A DNA stretch of 64,000 bases from Kushneria konosiri (GCF_002155145.1 NZ_CP021323.1:806001-870000), one strand, 5' to 3'. Numbered from the stretch's first letter, positions 43,795-53,790 are shown. The notes: generated by a model from the letters alone, not told the origin. Program-made: numbers and translations.

Positions 43795-44202
43795 TTACTG
43801 CAGCACCTCTACCCTGACCGGTGCCACGCCACTGCGGATCATGCCAATCTGGCTGGCAGCTGCACGAGACAGATCAATGATCCGCCCTCTGGAAAAGGGC
43901 CCGCGGTCATTGATGCGCACCACGGTCTGGCGCTGATTATTCAGATTGGTGACGCGCACTCGGGTGCCAAAGGCAAGCGTTCGATGGGCGGCCGTCATGG
44001 CATTTTTATTGTATTGCTCACCGCTGGCGGTACGCGCCCCCTGATGCCGATCACTGTAATAGGACGCCTTTCCCGATGCAGTGGACCCCGGAGCGTCAGA
44101 CATCTGCTGACCGGCACACCCGACCAGTGTGAGCAGACACAGCAGCACCAAAAACCGCTGAACCTTTGACCAGACTCCATCTGGCATTGACGCAATCGAC
44201 AT
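43795..44202 (-). CDS. rlpA: RlpA-like lipoprotein, septal-ring lytic transglycosylase type
   Basis: 135 residues from ATG 44202, with lipobox LTLVGC and predicted outer-membrane anchoring. A double-psi beta-barrel domain: GKASYYSDRHQGARTASGEQYNK, AHRTLAFGTRVRVTN and VVRINDRGPFSRGRIIDLS, containing the catalytic-type Asp. Unlike E. coli RlpA it has no C-terminal SPOR domain, so septal targeting is uncertain. Confidence 0.85.
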   Translation of the reverse strand: MSIASMPDGVWSKVQRFLVLLCLLTLVGCAGQQMSDAPGSTASGKASYYSDRHQGARTASGEQYNKNAMTAAHRTLAFGTRVRVTNLNNQRQTVVRINDRGPFSRGRIIDLSRAAASQIGMIRSGVAPVRVEVLQ

Positions 44203-44220
44203 GTCTTTAGGCTCTCCATA

Positions 44221-44262
44221 AAAAAACGCACCGCAGTCTACCAAAGCTGCGGTGCGTTTTTT
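44221..44262. terminator. Terminator after ohr, overlapping the rlpA leader
   Basis: AACGCACCGCAG pairs with CTGCGGTGCGTT around a 9-10 base loop, with long T-runs on both strands. It ends the ohr transcript, which runs toward rlpA. Confidence 0.88.
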
Positions 44263-44281
44263 GAAACGTCACGCGGTGATG

Positions 44282-44686
44282 TCAGTGACCCTTCACTTCA
44301 ATATCAACCTGAATATTACCGCGTGTGGCCTTGGAGTACGGGCACATCTCATGGGCCTGAGCAATCAGTTTTTCCGCTTCAGCCTGAGGCAGCGCCACTT
44401 CGGCTGTCAGCTTGACCACAAGGTTGTAGTCATGGTTTTCCGCATCCAGCGCCACATGTGCGGCGACCGGGATGTCATCGAGTTTATGGCCCTGCTGGCG
44501 CGCAACGCCCATGGCGGCGCTGGCAAAGCAGGCCGCATAGCCCGCAGCAAAGAGCTGCTCAGGGTTGGTCGCATCAGCACCGCTGCCCGGCATGGCCAGA
44601 TTGACATCGAGAATGCCATCATCGCTTCGAGCATGTCCCTTGCGCCCGCCTGAAACGTTGACGGTGGTTTCATACATGACTGCCAT
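44282..44686 (-). CDS. ohr: organic hydroperoxide resistance protein, Ohr/OsmC family
   Basis: 134 residues from ATG 44686 after AGGGAG. Thiol-dependent peroxidase that reduces organic hydroperoxides. The two redox cysteines are in FAAGYAACFASAAMG and CPYSKATRGNI, typical of Ohr rather than OsmC. No OhrR repressor gene adjoins in the window. Confidence 0.92.
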   Translation of the reverse strand: MAVMYETTVNVSGGRKGHARSDDGILDVNLAMPGSGADATNPEQLFAAGYAACFASAAMGVARQQGHKLDDIPVAAHVALDAENHDYNLVVKLTAEVALPQAEAEKLIAQAHEMCPYSKATRGNIQVDIEVKGH

Positions 44687-44762
44687 GCTGTTCTCCCTGT
44701 GTTGAAAACCTGCCCAAAGCGTAGTTGATAGCAGATCGACTCGCCTGCCGGCTGCCGACATA

Positions 44763-44790
44763 AAAAAACCCCGCCGATGGGCAGGGTTTT
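44763..44790 (-). terminator. Terminator downstream of dnaJ
   Basis: AAAACCCTGCC-CATC-GGCGGGGTTTTTTT reads on the minus strand 22 bases after the dnaJ stop; one mismatch in the stem. Confidence 0.82.
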
Positions 44791-44811
44791 GAGATCGACT
44801 CAAGCGCTTAC

Positions 44812-45963
44812 TCAGGGGCGCATGTCATCGAAAAACTTTTTCACGCCGTCGAACCAGCGGCTTTTACGCGGCGAATGACGCGTATCGGTGCCGTCCAGAC
44901 TTTCCTGGAATTGGCGCAGCAGCTGCTTTTGCTCTTCATCAAGATTGATCGGCGTTTCCAGTACGACCTTGCACATCAGATCACCCGGAGCCCCGCCGCG
45001 CACCGGCTTGACGCCCTTGCCGCGCAACCTGAAAAGCTTGCCGGTCTGGGTTTCAGGCGGAATACGCAGCTTGACGCGACCTTCCAGCGTCGGCACTTCG
45101 AGTTCTCCACCCAGGGTGGCATCCACGAAATTGATGGGCACTTCACAGTAAAGATCACGCCCGTCACGCTCGAAGATGGCGTGCGTCTTGATCGACACCT
45201 GCACATACAGATCGCCTGCCGGGCCACCGTTGACGCCGGCCTCACCCTCACCGTTGAGACGGATGCGGTCGCCGGTATCGACGCCGGGCGGGATCTTGAC
45301 CGACAGGGTGCGCGTTTCCTGAACGCGTCCTTCGCCGTGGCACTTGCGGCATGGCGTATCAACGCTCTGCCCCTGACCATGACAGGTCGGACAGGGCTGC
45401 TGTACCGCAAAAAAGCCCTGCTGCATGCGAACCTGACCCATGCCGTTACAGGTCGAGCAGGTGCGCTTGCTGGTACCGGGCTCGGCGCAATCGCCGTGAC
45501 AACGATCGCACTCTACAAGCCGCGGCACACGAATATCGACGGTCGTGCCGGCAACGGCTTCTTCCAGATCGATCTCGAGGTTATAGCGCAAATCGCTGCC
45601 GCGGGCGGCACCTCCCGGGCCACGGCGTCCGCCGCCACCGCCGAAGATGTCGCCAAAGACGTCGCCGAAGATATCGCTGAATCCGCCTGCGCCGCCGGCA
45701 CCACCAAAGCCGCCGCCGCCAAAGCCACCACCCTGGCCATCGACACCGGCGTGACCAAACTGGTCGTAGGCTGCCCGCTTGTCACTGTCGGCCAGCACTT
45801 CATAAGCGTCGGAGACCTCGCGGAACTTCTCGGCAGCAGATTCATCATCGGGATTGCGGTCGGGATGATATTTCTGTGCCAGTCGGCGATAGGCCTTCTT
45901 GATTTCCTTGTCGTCGGCGCCGCGCTCGACGCCGAGGACCTCATAGTAGTCACGCTTGGACAT
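44812..45963 (-). CDS. dnaJ: molecular chaperone DnaJ
   Basis: Hsp40 that stimulates the DnaK ATPase and delivers clients. 383 residues. J domain with the HPD motif ([10 protein letters not shown]), Gly/Phe-rich linker, zinc-binding domain with four Cys repeats ([32 protein letters not shown]) and the C-terminal substrate domain. The first repeat ends in Cys where the CXXCXGXG pattern has Gly, a small deviation. Downstream of dnaK beyond a hairpin. Confidence 0.96.
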   Translation of the reverse strand: MSKRDYYEVLGVERGADDKEIKKAYRRLAQKYHPDRNPDDESAAEKFREVSDAYEVLADSDKRAAYDQFGHAGVDGQGGGFGGGGFGGAGGAGGFSDIFGDVFGDIFGGGGGRRGPGGAARGSDLRYNLEIDLEEAVAGTTVDIRVPRLVECDRCHGDCAEPGTSKRTCSTCNGMGQVRMQQGFFAVQQPCPTCHGQGQSVDTPCRKCHGEGRVQETRTLSVKIPPGVDTGDRIRLNGEGEAGVNGGPAGDLYVQVSIKTHAIFERDGRDLYCEVPINFVDATLGGELEVPTLEGRVKLRIPPETQTGKLFRLRGKGVKPVRGGAPGDLMCKVVLETPINLDEEQKQLLRQFQESLDGTDTRHSPRKSRWFDGVKKFFDDMRP

Positions 45964-45996
45964 GATGTAACGGATCCTCCGAAGTCTGACACCTGC

Positions 45997-46029
45997 AAAA
46001 ACAACGCGGGAGCAAGGCCCCCGCGTTGT
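45997..46029 (-). terminator. Hairpin between dnaK and dnaJ
   Basis: ACAACGCGGG and CCCGCGTTGT pair perfectly around a 9-base loop, with TTTT following on the minus strand. It probably reduces read-through from dnaK into dnaJ. Confidence 0.78.
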
Positions 46030-46050
46030 ACAGATCAGGCGTGGAAAGCC

Positions 46051-47973
46051 TTACTGTTTTTTCTGGTCGTCGTTGACTTCTTCGTAGTCCGCATCGACCA
46101 CATCATCCTTGCTCTTCTGATGGCCTTCCGGCTGCTCAGCCTGAGCCTGTTCGCCCTGCTCGGCATACATCTTCTGGGCCAGATTGCCGGAAGCTTCCGT
46201 CAAAGCATCCAGTTTCGGCTGGATCTGTTCCGGGTCGTCGCTCTTGAGCGCTTCTTCCAGTTCGCTGATGGCCGTTTCGATGTTCTGACGATCTTCGTCA
46301 GTGGCCTTGTCACCGGACTCTTCGAGCGTCTTGCGCGAAGCGTGGATCATGCCGTCGGCCTGGTTGCGCAGCTGAACGAGCTCCTCGAACTTCTTGTCTT
46401 CGGCCTCGTGCGCCTCGGCGTCCTTGACCATCTGATCGATCTCTTCATCGGAGAGACCGCCGGAGGACTTGATCACGATCGACTGTTCCTTGCCGGTCGC
46501 CTTATCCTTCGCCGTGATGTTCAGGATACCGTTGGCATCGAGATCAAAGGCCACTTCGATCTGCGGCACACCGCGCGGTGCCGGCGGAATGTCGGCCAGG
46601 TCGAAACGACCCAGTGACTTGTTCTGTGCCGCCTGCTTGCGCTCGCCCTGAAGGGCATGGATGGTTACGGCAGTCTGATTGTCCTCGGCCGTGGAGAAGG
46701 TCTGGGTCTTCTTGGTCGGGATCGTGGTGTTCTTTTCGATCAGCGGCGTCATGACACCACCCATCGTTTCGATACCCAGCGTCAGCGGCGTGACGTCGAG
46801 CAGCAGTACGTCCTTGACGTCGCCGCCCAGTACGCCGCCCTGAAGCGCAGCGCCCATGGCCACGGCTTCGTCCGGATTGACGTCCTTGCGTGCTTCCTTG
46901 CCGAAGAATTCAGCAACCTTCTGCTGCACCATCGGCATGCGGGTCTGACCGCCAACCAGAATCACGTCCTGAATCTCGCTGTTGGAAAGGCCGGCGTCCT
47001 GCATGGCAGTCTTGCACGGACCGAGCGAGCGCTGTACCAGATCCTCGACCAGCGATTCGAGCTTGGCACGAGTAACCTTGACGGCCAGGTGCTTGGGACC
47101 GGTCTGGTCTGCCGTGATGTAAGGCAGGTTGACTTCGGTCTGCTGAGCAGAAGACAGCTCGATCTTGGCCTTCTCGGCCGCTTCCTTCAGACGCTGCATG
47201 GCAAGCGAGTCGCCGGAAAGATCGATGCCGGAGTCCGTCTTGAACTGCTGGACAAGATAGTCGATCAGCTTGAGATCGAAGTCTTCACCGCCCAGGAAGG
47301 TGTCACCGTTGGTGGCAAGCACTTCAAACTGCTTTTCGCCATCAACATCAGCGACCTCGATAATGGAGATATCGAAGGTACCGCCGCCCAGGTCATAGAC
47401 CGCGATGGTGCGATCGCTACCCTTGCTGTCCATGCCGTAGGCCAGCGCGGCAGCTGTCGGCTCGTTGATGATGCGCTTGACCTCGAGACCGGCGATACGA
47501 CCGGCATCCTTGGTGGCCTGACGCTGAGAATCGTTGAAATAGGCCGGGACGGTGATGACCGCTTCGGTGACTTCTTCACCGAGATAGTCCTCGGCCGTCT
47601 TCTTCATCTTTTTCAGAACTTCAGCGCTGACCTGCGGCGGCGCCATCTTCTTGTCGTTGACCTGAACCCAGGCATCGCCGTTGTCGGCTTCAATGATGCT
47701 GTAGGGCACCATCTTGATGTCCTTTTGAACAACGTCGTCCTTGAACTTGCGGCCGATCAGGCGCTTGACCGCATACAGGGTGTTGTTCGGGTTGGTCACG
47801 GCCTGACGCTTGGCCGCCTGACCCACCAGTGTTTCGCCGTCATCGGTGTAGCCGATGATGGAAGGCGTAGTACGCGCGCCTTCAGCGTTTTCGATTACGC
47901 GGGTCTTGTCGCCATCGAGCACAGCCACACAGGAGTTGGTTGTGCCAAGGTCGATACCAATAATGCGTCCCAT
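46051..47973 (-). CDS. dnaK: molecular chaperone DnaK (Hsp70)
   Basis: 640 residues from ATG 47973 ([18 protein letters not shown]); the ten upstream in-frame residues are not conserved. ATPase domain with [27 protein letters not shown] and [11 protein letters not shown], then the substrate-binding domain and a helical lid ending in the acidic [15 protein letters not shown]. Forms the heat-shock chaperone team with GrpE upstream and DnaJ downstream. Confidence 0.98.
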   Translation of the reverse strand: MGRIIGIDLGTTNSCVAVLDGDKTRVIENAEGARTTPSIIGYTDDGETLVGQAAKRQAVTNPNNTLYAVKRLIGRKFKDDVVQKDIKMVPYSIIEADNGDAWVQVNDKKMAPPQVSAEVLKKMKKTAEDYLGEEVTEAVITVPAYFNDSQRQATKDAGRIAGLEVKRIINEPTAAALAYGMDSKGSDRTIAVYDLGGGTFDISIIEVADVDGEKQFEVLATNGDTFLGGEDFDLKLIDYLVQQFKTDSGIDLSGDSLAMQRLKEAAEKAKIELSSAQQTEVNLPYITADQTGPKHLAVKVTRAKLESLVEDLVQRSLGPCKTAMQDAGLSNSEIQDVILVGGQTRMPMVQQKVAEFFGKEARKDVNPDEAVAMGAALQGGVLGGDVKDVLLLDVTPLTLGIETMGGVMTPLIEKNTTIPTKKTQTFSTAEDNQTAVTIHALQGERKQAAQNKSLGRFDLADIPPAPRGVPQIEVAFDLDANGILNITAKDKATGKEQSIVIKSSGGLSDEEIDQMVKDAEAHEAEDKKFEELVQLRNQADGMIHASRKTLEESGDKATDEDRQNIETAISELEEALKSDDPEQIQPKLDALTEASGNLAQKMYAEQGEQAQAEQPEGHQKSKDDVVDADYEEVNDDQKKQ

Positions 47974-48045
47974 AGTGTCACCTCGAAAAATCTTCTGAAC
48001 CAAAATTGCTGTCGATGCGCAGCCAACGCTGCGTGGATGTCTGCC

Positions 48046-48074
48046 TATGTGTGGGCATTACGCTGCTTTTCAAG
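48046..48074 (-). promoter_or_regulatory. Candidate sigma-32 promoter for dnaK
   Basis: On the minus strand CTTGAAA (-35) is followed after 13 bases by CCACACAT, a partial match to CCCCATNT. It lies about 75 bases before dnaK, within a TGTGGG/CCCACA inverted repeat. Confidence 0.55.
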
Positions 48075-48118
48075 ACCCCACACGTATCGTTGTCGACAAA
48101 TCATCCGAAATCGGGTCG

Positions 48119-48745
48119 TCAGGCCTGCTTGCTCACCACCACCATGGCCGGGCGCACCAGACGACCGTTGAGCGTGTACCCTTTTTGCATGACGTCCATG
48201 ACCGTATTGGGGTCCATGTCCGGATTGGCCACCTGCGTCATGGCTTCATGGTATTGCGGGTCAAAGGGCTCACCATGCGGATCGAGCTGCTCGACGCCAA
48301 ACTTGCCCAGCACATCTAGCTGCATCCTGAGCGTCATCGACACGCCTTCACGATGTGTTTCGCTGACGTCCTGACTCATGCTCTCAAGACCCTTTTCAAG
48401 GCTGTCCACGACCGGCAGCAGCTCCTTGACGAACTTCTCGAGCGCAAACTTTTTGGCCTTTTCGGCGTCCTGTTCGGCACGACGGCGCGCATTCTGGGCT
48501 TCAGCCGCGGCCCGAACCTGCTGGTCCTTTGCCTGTGCCAGCTCCTGCTCAAGCTCTGCTACCCGGCCGGCCAGAACGTCGGCTTCCTGCTCACTCTGGC
48601 TCAGGACGGCATCGTCATCTGACGCCAGCTCGCCTTCGATATCCTCAAGGGTATCCGTATTGTCGGGTTCAAGCGGCTGCGGCTCGGCTTCACGCTCGGC
48701 ACGCTCGAGTTCTTCATCCCTTGGATCATGCGGCTTGTTGGTCAT
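48119..48745 (-). CDS. grpE: nucleotide exchange factor GrpE
   Basis: Releases ADP from DnaK. 208 residues from ATG 48745 after GGAGTGGGGT. The acidic N-terminal tail and long coiled coil (LAGRVAELEQELAQAKDQQVRAAAE region split over residues 60-95) precede the beta domain with FDPQYHEAMTQV and TVMDVMQKGYTLNGRLVRPAMV. First gene of the grpE-dnaK-dnaJ series. Confidence 0.96.
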   Translation of the reverse strand: MTNKPHDPRDEELERAEREAEPQPLEPDNTDTLEDIEGELASDDDAVLSQSEQEADVLAGRVAELEQELAQAKDQQVRAAAEAQNARRRAEQDAEKAKKFALEKFVKELLPVVDSLEKGLESMSQDVSETHREGVSMTLRMQLDVLGKFGVEQLDPHGEPFDPQYHEAMTQVANPDMDPNTVMDVMQKGYTLNGRLVRPAMVVVSKQA

Positions 48746-48867
48746 ACCCCACTCCTGACTCGCTGTGTCTACTGTTGAATCATGGCGCTCATCCTGCGCG
48801 GGCATACGCGACCGGCTATCAGTGCGTCATCCTGTAGAGCGACATTGATACTGAAAACTGTTTACCC

Positions 48868-48896
48868 AGATGGGGCATCCAGGCGGCGATCTCAAG
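48868..48896 (-). promoter_or_regulatory. sigma-32 heat-shock promoter for grpE
   Basis: On the minus strand CTTGAGA, a 14-base spacer and CCCCATCT form an almost perfect match to the sigma-32 consensus, about 125 bases before the grpE start. Confidence 0.85.
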
Positions 48897-48968
48897 GCGT
48901 CATGACGATGAAATTACCAATTCAGGGTATTGAAGCCCGATAAGAGCAGCTGTATAAAAACACACTCA

Positions 48969-48984
48969 CTGTATATAAAGTCAG
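48969..48984 (+). promoter_or_regulatory. LexA (SOS) box upstream of recN
   Basis: CTGTATATAAAGTCAG fits CTG-N10-CAG, 50 bases before recN. A second, degenerate site (CTG-N10-CAC at 48950-48965) lies just upstream, echoing the multiple LexA sites of E. coli recN. Confidence 0.85.
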
Positions 48985-49034
48985 TCTCTATCCACTAAAC
49001 CCAGTCATCTGCGACAACGCACACGGGAGTGGCC

Positions 49035-50708
49035 ATGCTGTCTCAGCTATCCATCAGTAACTACGCCATCGTCGAACATCTGGAACTGGATTTCAGGGAT
49101 GGCATGACGGCCATCACCGGCGAAACCGGTGCCGGCAAGTCCATTCTTCTGGATGCCCTGTCGCTTTGCCTGGGAGAAAGAGCCGATGCCGGCAGCGTCC
49201 GTCATGGTGCCAGCCGGGCAGACCTGGCCGCCCGTTTTGATATCGAGCAATTGCCTGAAGCGCGCGCCTGGCTGACCGAACGTGACCTTGGCGATTCGGA
49301 GTGCCTGCTGCGCCGCTCGATTACCACCAACGGACGCTCGAAAGCATGGATCAACGGCGTGCCAGCCACCCTTGCCGATCTCAAGATGTTGAGCGAACAC
49401 CTGATTGATATTCATGGCCAGCATGCCCACCAGACCCTGATGCGTGAAGAAACCCATCTGCGGTTGCTGGATGACTTTGCCGGTCATGCCGATGAAGTCG
49501 TTCAGCTCACAGGGATCTATCGCCAGTGGCAGCAGGCCAGTCGCCGTCTGAAGGCCGCGCGCGAAAGTGGTGATGAACAGCAGGCACGCTGTCAGCTGCT
49601 GCGCTATCAGGTCGAAGAGCTCGATGCGCTATCACTGGGTGAAGAAGAGCTTTCGGCACTGGAAGAAGAGCAAACGCGTCTGGCCAATGCTGAAGAGCTC
49701 ATCACCCAGGCACAGTTTGCCGCCGACTGCTGCGATGATGACGAAAACGGTGCCCTGTCCCGGCTGGCACAGGCCCGCCAGCGCCTGGAGCAGCTGCCCG
49801 GCAGCGACAGCGGCGCCCTGGCCAACATTCTCGGAATGCTCGGTGATGCCTGTATCCAGCTGCAGGAAGCAGGGTATGAGCTGCATCGCTACGTCAATGC
49901 GACCGAGCTTGATCCGGACCGTTTGATGACCGTCGAGTCACGTCTGGCCGAGATTCATCGCATTGCTCGCAAGCATCACGTTATGCCCGAAGAAGTGCCA
50001 GCATTACATCAGCGTCTACAGGCCGAGCTTTCCGAGCTTCAGGATGGCGGGGAAGACATGGACACTCTGGTGGCGTCGACCGAGGCGGCGCGCAATGCCT
50101 GGCGCGAACTGGCACGCCAGATTTCCGAGCAGCGCATCGAAGCAGCTCGTCGCATGGGTGCAGAAGTCAAGTCTCAGCTGACCTTCCTGGGCATGGAAAA
50201 GGCAGACTTTACCGTGGACGTTGCGCGTCGGGATACCGCTCAGCCTGACGGCATGGACCGGGTCAGCTTTCTGATCAGTGCCAACCCGGGTCAACCTGCA
50301 CGCGCACTGACCCGCGTCGCCTCTGGCGGCGAACTCTCACGTGTGAGTCTTGCCATTCAGGTGGTAGCGGCTCAGCACAGTACCATCCCGACGCTGGTCT
50401 TTGACGAAGTGGATGTGGGCATTTCAGGCGCGACTGCAGAAATCGTCGGTCAATTGCTGCGCCAGCTGGGCGAACATGGGCAGATTCTTTGCGTCACGCA
50501 CCTGCCTCAGGTGGCCGCGCAGGGTCATCAACACCTGCACATCGAAAAACAGGCAGATGAGCGCACAACCCATACCACCATGGCGCTGCTCGATGAAGGC
50601 GGGCGCGTCAGGGAGCTGGCCCGGATGCTTGGCGGTGTGCATCTTTCAGAGCGAACGCTGGCCCATGCACGCGAAATGCTGGACGTCAGCCAACGATCGG
50701 CACACTAG
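49035..50708 (+). CDS. recN: DNA repair protein RecN
   Basis: SMC-like ATPase acting in double-strand-break repair. 557 residues from ATG 49035 with GGGAG upstream (GTG 49029 is also in frame). Walker A GETGAGKSILLDAL, a coiled-coil middle region (about 160-360), the signature TRVASGGELSRVSLAIQVV and Walker B TLVFDEVDVGISG. Under a LexA box, hence SOS-inducible. Confidence 0.96.
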   Translation: MLSQLSISNYAIVEHLELDFRDGMTAITGETGAGKSILLDALSLCLGERADAGSVRHGASRADLAARFDIEQLPEARAWLTERDLGDSECLLRRSITTNGRSKAWINGVPATLADLKMLSEHLIDIHGQHAHQTLMREETHLRLLDDFAGHADEVVQLTGIYRQWQQASRRLKAARESGDEQQARCQLLRYQVEELDALSLGEEELSALEEEQTRLANAEELITQAQFAADCCDDDENGALSRLAQARQRLEQLPGSDSGALANILGMLGDACIQLQEAGYELHRYVNATELDPDRLMTVESRLAEIHRIARKHHVMPEEVPALHQRLQAELSELQDGGEDMDTLVASTEAARNAWRELARQISEQRIEAARRMGAEVKSQLTFLGMEKADFTVDVARRDTAQPDGMDRVSFLISANPGQPARALTRVASGGELSRVSLAIQVVAAQHSTIPTLVFDEVDVGISGATAEIVGQLLRQLGEHGQILCVTHLPQVAAQGHQHLHIEKQADERTTHTTMALLDEGGRVRELARMLGGVHLSERTLAHAREMLDVSQRSAH

Positions 50709-50743
50709 CCGCTCCGACACCCTTCCATTGTCCATCGACACAA

Positions 50744-50769
50744 AAACGCCGCGAACATTCGCGGCGTTT
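50744..50769. terminator. Bidirectional terminator between recN and fur
   Basis: AACGCCGCGA and TCGCGGCGTT pair around ACAT, between convergent genes, with T-runs on either side. Confidence 0.85.
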
Positions 50770-50796
50770 CGGTAATCTCCGGACCGTTTTTACGGG

Positions 50797-51249
50797 TCAG
50801 CGGCGATTGCCGCCGCCATCCTGACGAGTGGCGCTGGACCCCTTGGGTCGTACATAAAGTACCAGAGCATGATCGACCAGCTCGTAACCACGCTCTTCGG
50901 CCAGCTCACGCTGGCGACGCTCGATATCACGATCAAAGAATTCGACGACTTCGCCCGTTTCAAGACACAGCATGTGATCGTGATGCTCTTCCTGAGACAT
51001 CTCAAATACGGCATGGCCGCCGTCAAAGTTGTGACGCACCACCAGACCTGCGGATTCAAATTGCGTCAGAACGCGATAAACGGTGGCCAGACCGACGTCT
51101 TCACCGGAATCCAGCAGCGCCTTGTAGACGTCTTCAGCGCTCATATGCAGATCCTCTTCCCGAGTCGCCTCGAGGATCTGAAGGATTTTTACGCGAGGCA
51201 GGGTCACCTTGAGCCCCGCCTTGCGTAACTCCTGATTTCTATCGGCCAT
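50797..51249 (-). CDS. fur: ferric uptake regulator Fur
   Basis: Iron-dependent repressor, 150 residues from ATG 51249. Winged helix with the conserved MSAEDVYKALLDSGEDVGLATVYR segment split around residue 50, then the metal site EEHHDHMLC. The second Cys of the E. coli CXXC is replaced (CLET), as in Pseudomonas Fur. Predicted to act on the Fur box at 40.74 kb. Divergent from bamE, as in Pseudomonas. Confidence 0.96.
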   Translation of the reverse strand: MADRNQELRKAGLKVTLPRVKILQILEATREEDLHMSAEDVYKALLDSGEDVGLATVYRVLTQFESAGLVVRHNFDGGHAVFEMSQEEHHDHMLCLETGEVVEFFDRDIERRQRELAEERGYELVDHALVLYVRPKGSSATRQDGGGNRR

Positions 51250-51322
51250 GGTAGCTCTTCGCAGTCTCTGGATGTATCGGGTATGATCGATCAAGGCAAA
51301 CGATAGGGAAAGTCCCAGGCAA

Positions 51323-51763
51323 ATGCAAAACACGCTCAAGCTTATAGTTTTTTCTTTTATGATCAGTCTTTTAGCAGCTTGCGTTTATAAGCGCGACCTG
51401 CCTCAGGGCAATCTGATCACTCCCGATATGGTGTCGCAGCTACAGCCCGGCATGAGCCGTCAGCAGGTCGTACAGATCATGGGAAGCCCTTTAATGTACA
51501 ACGCCTTTGACGATTCACTCTGGAACTATGTCTATCGGCTGAAGGATGCTGACGACAATATCACTGAAAAGCAGGTTTCGCTCGTCTTTAATGGGAATCA
51601 ACTGGCCGATATCCAGACATCGGGCGATATCGATGCCAGCCCCCGTGTTGACCTGGGTGAAGCCCCTGCTTCAGCAGCAGCAGCCGGCCCCGGAGAAGTC
51701 GTCTCACCAATGGGCCAGCCCACCTCCAATCCTGAAGGCGGGGCCGCAGACCCGACACTGTAA
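51323..51763 (+). CDS. bamE: outer membrane assembly lipoprotein BamE
   Basis: Small lipoprotein of the Bam outer-membrane protein assembly complex. 146 residues; signal and lipobox SLLAAC give lipidated Cys 20. The SmpA/OmlA core has GNLITPDMVSQLQPGMSRQQV and MGSPLMYNAFDDSLWNYVYR. The C-terminal 35 residues are a low-complexity Ala/Pro/Gly tail. Divergent from fur. Confidence 0.94.
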   Translation: MQNTLKLIVFSFMISLLAACVYKRDLPQGNLITPDMVSQLQPGMSRQQVVQIMGSPLMYNAFDDSLWNYVYRLKDADDNITEKQVSLVFNGNQLADIQTSGDIDASPRVDLGEAPASAAAAGPGEVVSPMGQPTSNPEGGAADPTL

Positions 51764-51787
51764 GACAGTGACAAAAGCGGACAACCT

Positions 51788-52096
51788 TCAGACCTTTCGT
51801 CGGGCACGGGCCCGACGAGCCTGTTTTGGATCGATCTGAAGCGGCCGGTAGATCTCGATGCGATCTCCCTGACACACTGTCTGATCGGCGGGCGATTTCA
51901 CATGCTCGCCGAATATTCCAAGCCTAAGCGCTTCCAGAGTCACATTCTTCAGCTCATCGATCCGATGACAAAGCCCTGAAGCTTCCAGCGCGCCCAGCAC
52001 GGTGGTCCCCATAGGGACATTGACGACCACCAAGTACTGATCCTCGGGCGCAGCCCAGGCAACCTCACAGGTGATGCTGTTCGCTTCGTCACACAT
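51788..52096 (-). CDS. rnfH: RnfH family ubiquitin-like protein (RatB-type)
   Basis: 102-residue beta-grasp protein: ITCEVAWAAPEDQYLVVVNVP, then LGIFGEHVKSPADQTVCQGDRIEIYRPL and a basic C-terminus. Function unclear; it is always found with ratA. Its start shares a base with the ratA stop (TGATG). Confidence 0.92.
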   Translation of the reverse strand: MCDEANSITCEVAWAAPEDQYLVVVNVPMGTTVLGALEASGLCHRIDELKNVTLEALRLGIFGEHVKSPADQTVCQGDRIEIYRPLQIDPKQARRARARRKV

Positions 52097-52530
52097 CAGC
52101 GTCCGTACACCTTGTCGGCACGCTCGATAAAGGCGTCTACCAGTTGCCCTGCCAACTGATTGAAGAGCCGCCCAAAGGCCATGCCCAGCAACCGACTGGA
52201 AAATTCAAACTCAAGATGCAGCTCTACGCGGCAGGAGCGCTCATCCAGCGCCACGAATTTCCAGTAGCCCTCAAAGCGCTTGAAGGGGCCACTGGCCAGA
52301 GACAGATCGATGCGATCAAAGGGTTTGAGTGCATTATGAGTGCGAAAGGTCTGCTCAATCCTTCCCTTGCCAAGGGTCAACTCCCCTACAAGATGGTCCT
52401 CTTCCCTTTCAACCGTACGCGCATTGCGACAGTTGGGCAGAAATTCCGGGTAGCGTTCAAAATCATTCACCAGCTCAAACATCTGCTGATCGGTATGGCG
52501 CACCATCGCGGAGCGATCAACGGTGGGCAT
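52096..52530 (-). CDS. ratA: RatA family ribosome association toxin / START-like protein
   Basis: 144 residues from ATG 52530 after GGGAGAAGGGC. Coenzyme-Q-binding START-like domain: MFELVNDFERYPEFLPNC and LASGPFKRFEGYW. In E. coli RatA was reported to block 70S association, while homologues bind ubiquinone; the role here is open. Divergent from smpB, the standard ratA-smpB layout. Confidence 0.9.
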   Translation of the reverse strand: MPTVDRSAMVRHTDQQMFELVNDFERYPEFLPNCRNARTVEREEDHLVGELTLGKGRIEQTFRTHNALKPFDRIDLSLASGPFKRFEGYWKFVALDERSCRVELHLEFEFSSRLLGMAFGRLFNQLAGQLVDAFIERADKVYGR

Positions 52531-52683
52531 GCCCTTCTCCCATGACGCAGGCACGCTCAGCGCGTACCATGGTTGACGTTTGTTCACACATGCTTGAATG
52601 ATATCACGCCTCCCCCCATTTTAAGGTGAGCACGCGCATGTGATGTATCGCATGATTTTTATAGTCAAGGAGATGACATTTCG

Positions 52684-53160
52684 ATGGGCAAGAAGAAACA
52701 TCAGCCCTCAGGCAATCTGATTGCCCAGAACCGCAAGGCGCGCCATGAGTACCACATTGAAGAGAGCTTCGAAGCAGGGCTTGCGCTATCAGGCTGGGAA
52801 GTCAAGAGCCTTCGCGCTGGCAAGGCACAGCTGACCGATACCTACATTCTGGTACGCCGCGGCGAAGCCTGGCTCATGGGTGCTCACTTTACGCCCTTGA
52901 ATACCACCAGCACCCATGAAATAGCCGAGCCGGCTCGAACACGCAAATTGCTGCTACATAGAAAGGAAATTGCCAAAATCTTTTCGCGTACGCAGGACAA
53001 GGGCCACACCTGTGTGCCATTGAGACTTTACTGGAAAGGGCACCTCGTCAAATGTGAGCTGGCACTGGTAGTGGGCAAGCAAAAGCATGACAAGCGCGAA
53101 ACCGAGAAGCAGAGGGACTGGCAGCGTCAGAAAGCGCGCGTGGTACGTGAGCAGCGTTGA
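52684..53160 (+). CDS. smpB: SsrA-binding protein SmpB
   Basis: Partner of tmRNA in trans-translation. 158 residues. [39 protein letters not shown] and the C-terminal basic tail ([16 protein letters not shown]) are characteristic. The tmRNA gene follows 80 bases downstream. Confidence 0.97.
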   Translation: MGKKKHQPSGNLIAQNRKARHEYHIEESFEAGLALSGWEVKSLRAGKAQLTDTYILVRRGEAWLMGAHFTPLNTTSTHEIAEPARTRKLLLHRKEIAKIFSRTQDKGHTCVPLRLYWKGHLVKCELALVVGKQKHDKRETEKQRDWQRQKARVVREQR

Positions 53161-53199
53161 TAGCGCGCACGCCTCATGGCCATACAACGTTGATAGCCA

Positions 53200-53228
53200 T
53201 TGGCGCTCACTGCAATTATTGCTACACT
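53200..53228 (+). promoter_or_regulatory. sigma-70 promoter of ssrA
   Basis: TTGGCG, a 17-base spacer and TACACT lie just upstream of the tmRNA 5' end, predicting a short precursor leader. Confidence 0.65.
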
Positions 53229-53240
53229 TTACAGCGATCT

Positions 53241-53622
53241 GGGGGCGTTATGGATTCGACGCCGGTTGCAGATCCTGAGGTGCATGCCGAGAGCGTAACG
53301 TATCTCGTAAATACCACGTTATTCTAAAATAGTCGCAAACGACGAAAACTATGCTCAAGAGGGCGCGCTGGCAGCTTAAACCCTGCTGGTAACCTTCTTA
53401 CCCCGAAGCGATGTGCCTGTTCATCGTAACGGGGCTACGAGCTACAGCTGACAGGATCGCGGTTGGCTTTGTTCTCGCGTCAACCGCTAAACATTAGAGA
53501 GCCCGCTGCATCGGATCCTGCTCGTCGGAGCCGATGCGGTTGAACCAAAAGACGAAACTAAGCATGTAGAGCTGATGGACGAGTGCCGGCGGACGGGGGT
53601 TCAACTCCCCCCGCCTCCACCA
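53241..53622 (+). ncRNA. ssrA: transfer-messenger RNA (tmRNA)
   Basis: Rescues stalled ribosomes with SmpB. About 382 bases. The 5' end GGGGGCGTTATGGATTCGAC pairs its first seven bases with CGCCTCC before the encoded ACCA, and the TTCAACTCC T-loop is present near the 3' end. The tag reading frame starts at GCA 53335 and ends at TAA 53377-53379, encoding ANDENYAQEGALAA. Confidence 0.97.
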
Positions 53623-53630
53623 ACATTAAA

Positions 53631-53660
53631 AAGCCGCTGAATTATCAGCGGCTTTTTTTA
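53631..53660 (+). terminator. Terminator of ssrA
   Basis: AAGCCGCTGA and TCAGCGGCTT pair around ATTA and are followed by TTTTT. Confidence 0.92.
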
Positions 53661-53790
53661 TTTCGTTTTTATAGACTTGGATGTCAACGTTTATATATAA
53701 ATCTTATAAAAATATGAAATAAAGAAGATTTTTTGATACCTGATAAAAGATCAAATTCTTTACTTGCCTTAACATAAGAAATGGTATTGG

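Noticed and set aside
44875..46617. 580-residue open frame opposite dnaJ and dnaK
   Set aside because: Antisense shadow of two highly conserved genes; such frames opposite dnaK are a codon-bias artefact. No ribosome-binding site or domain.
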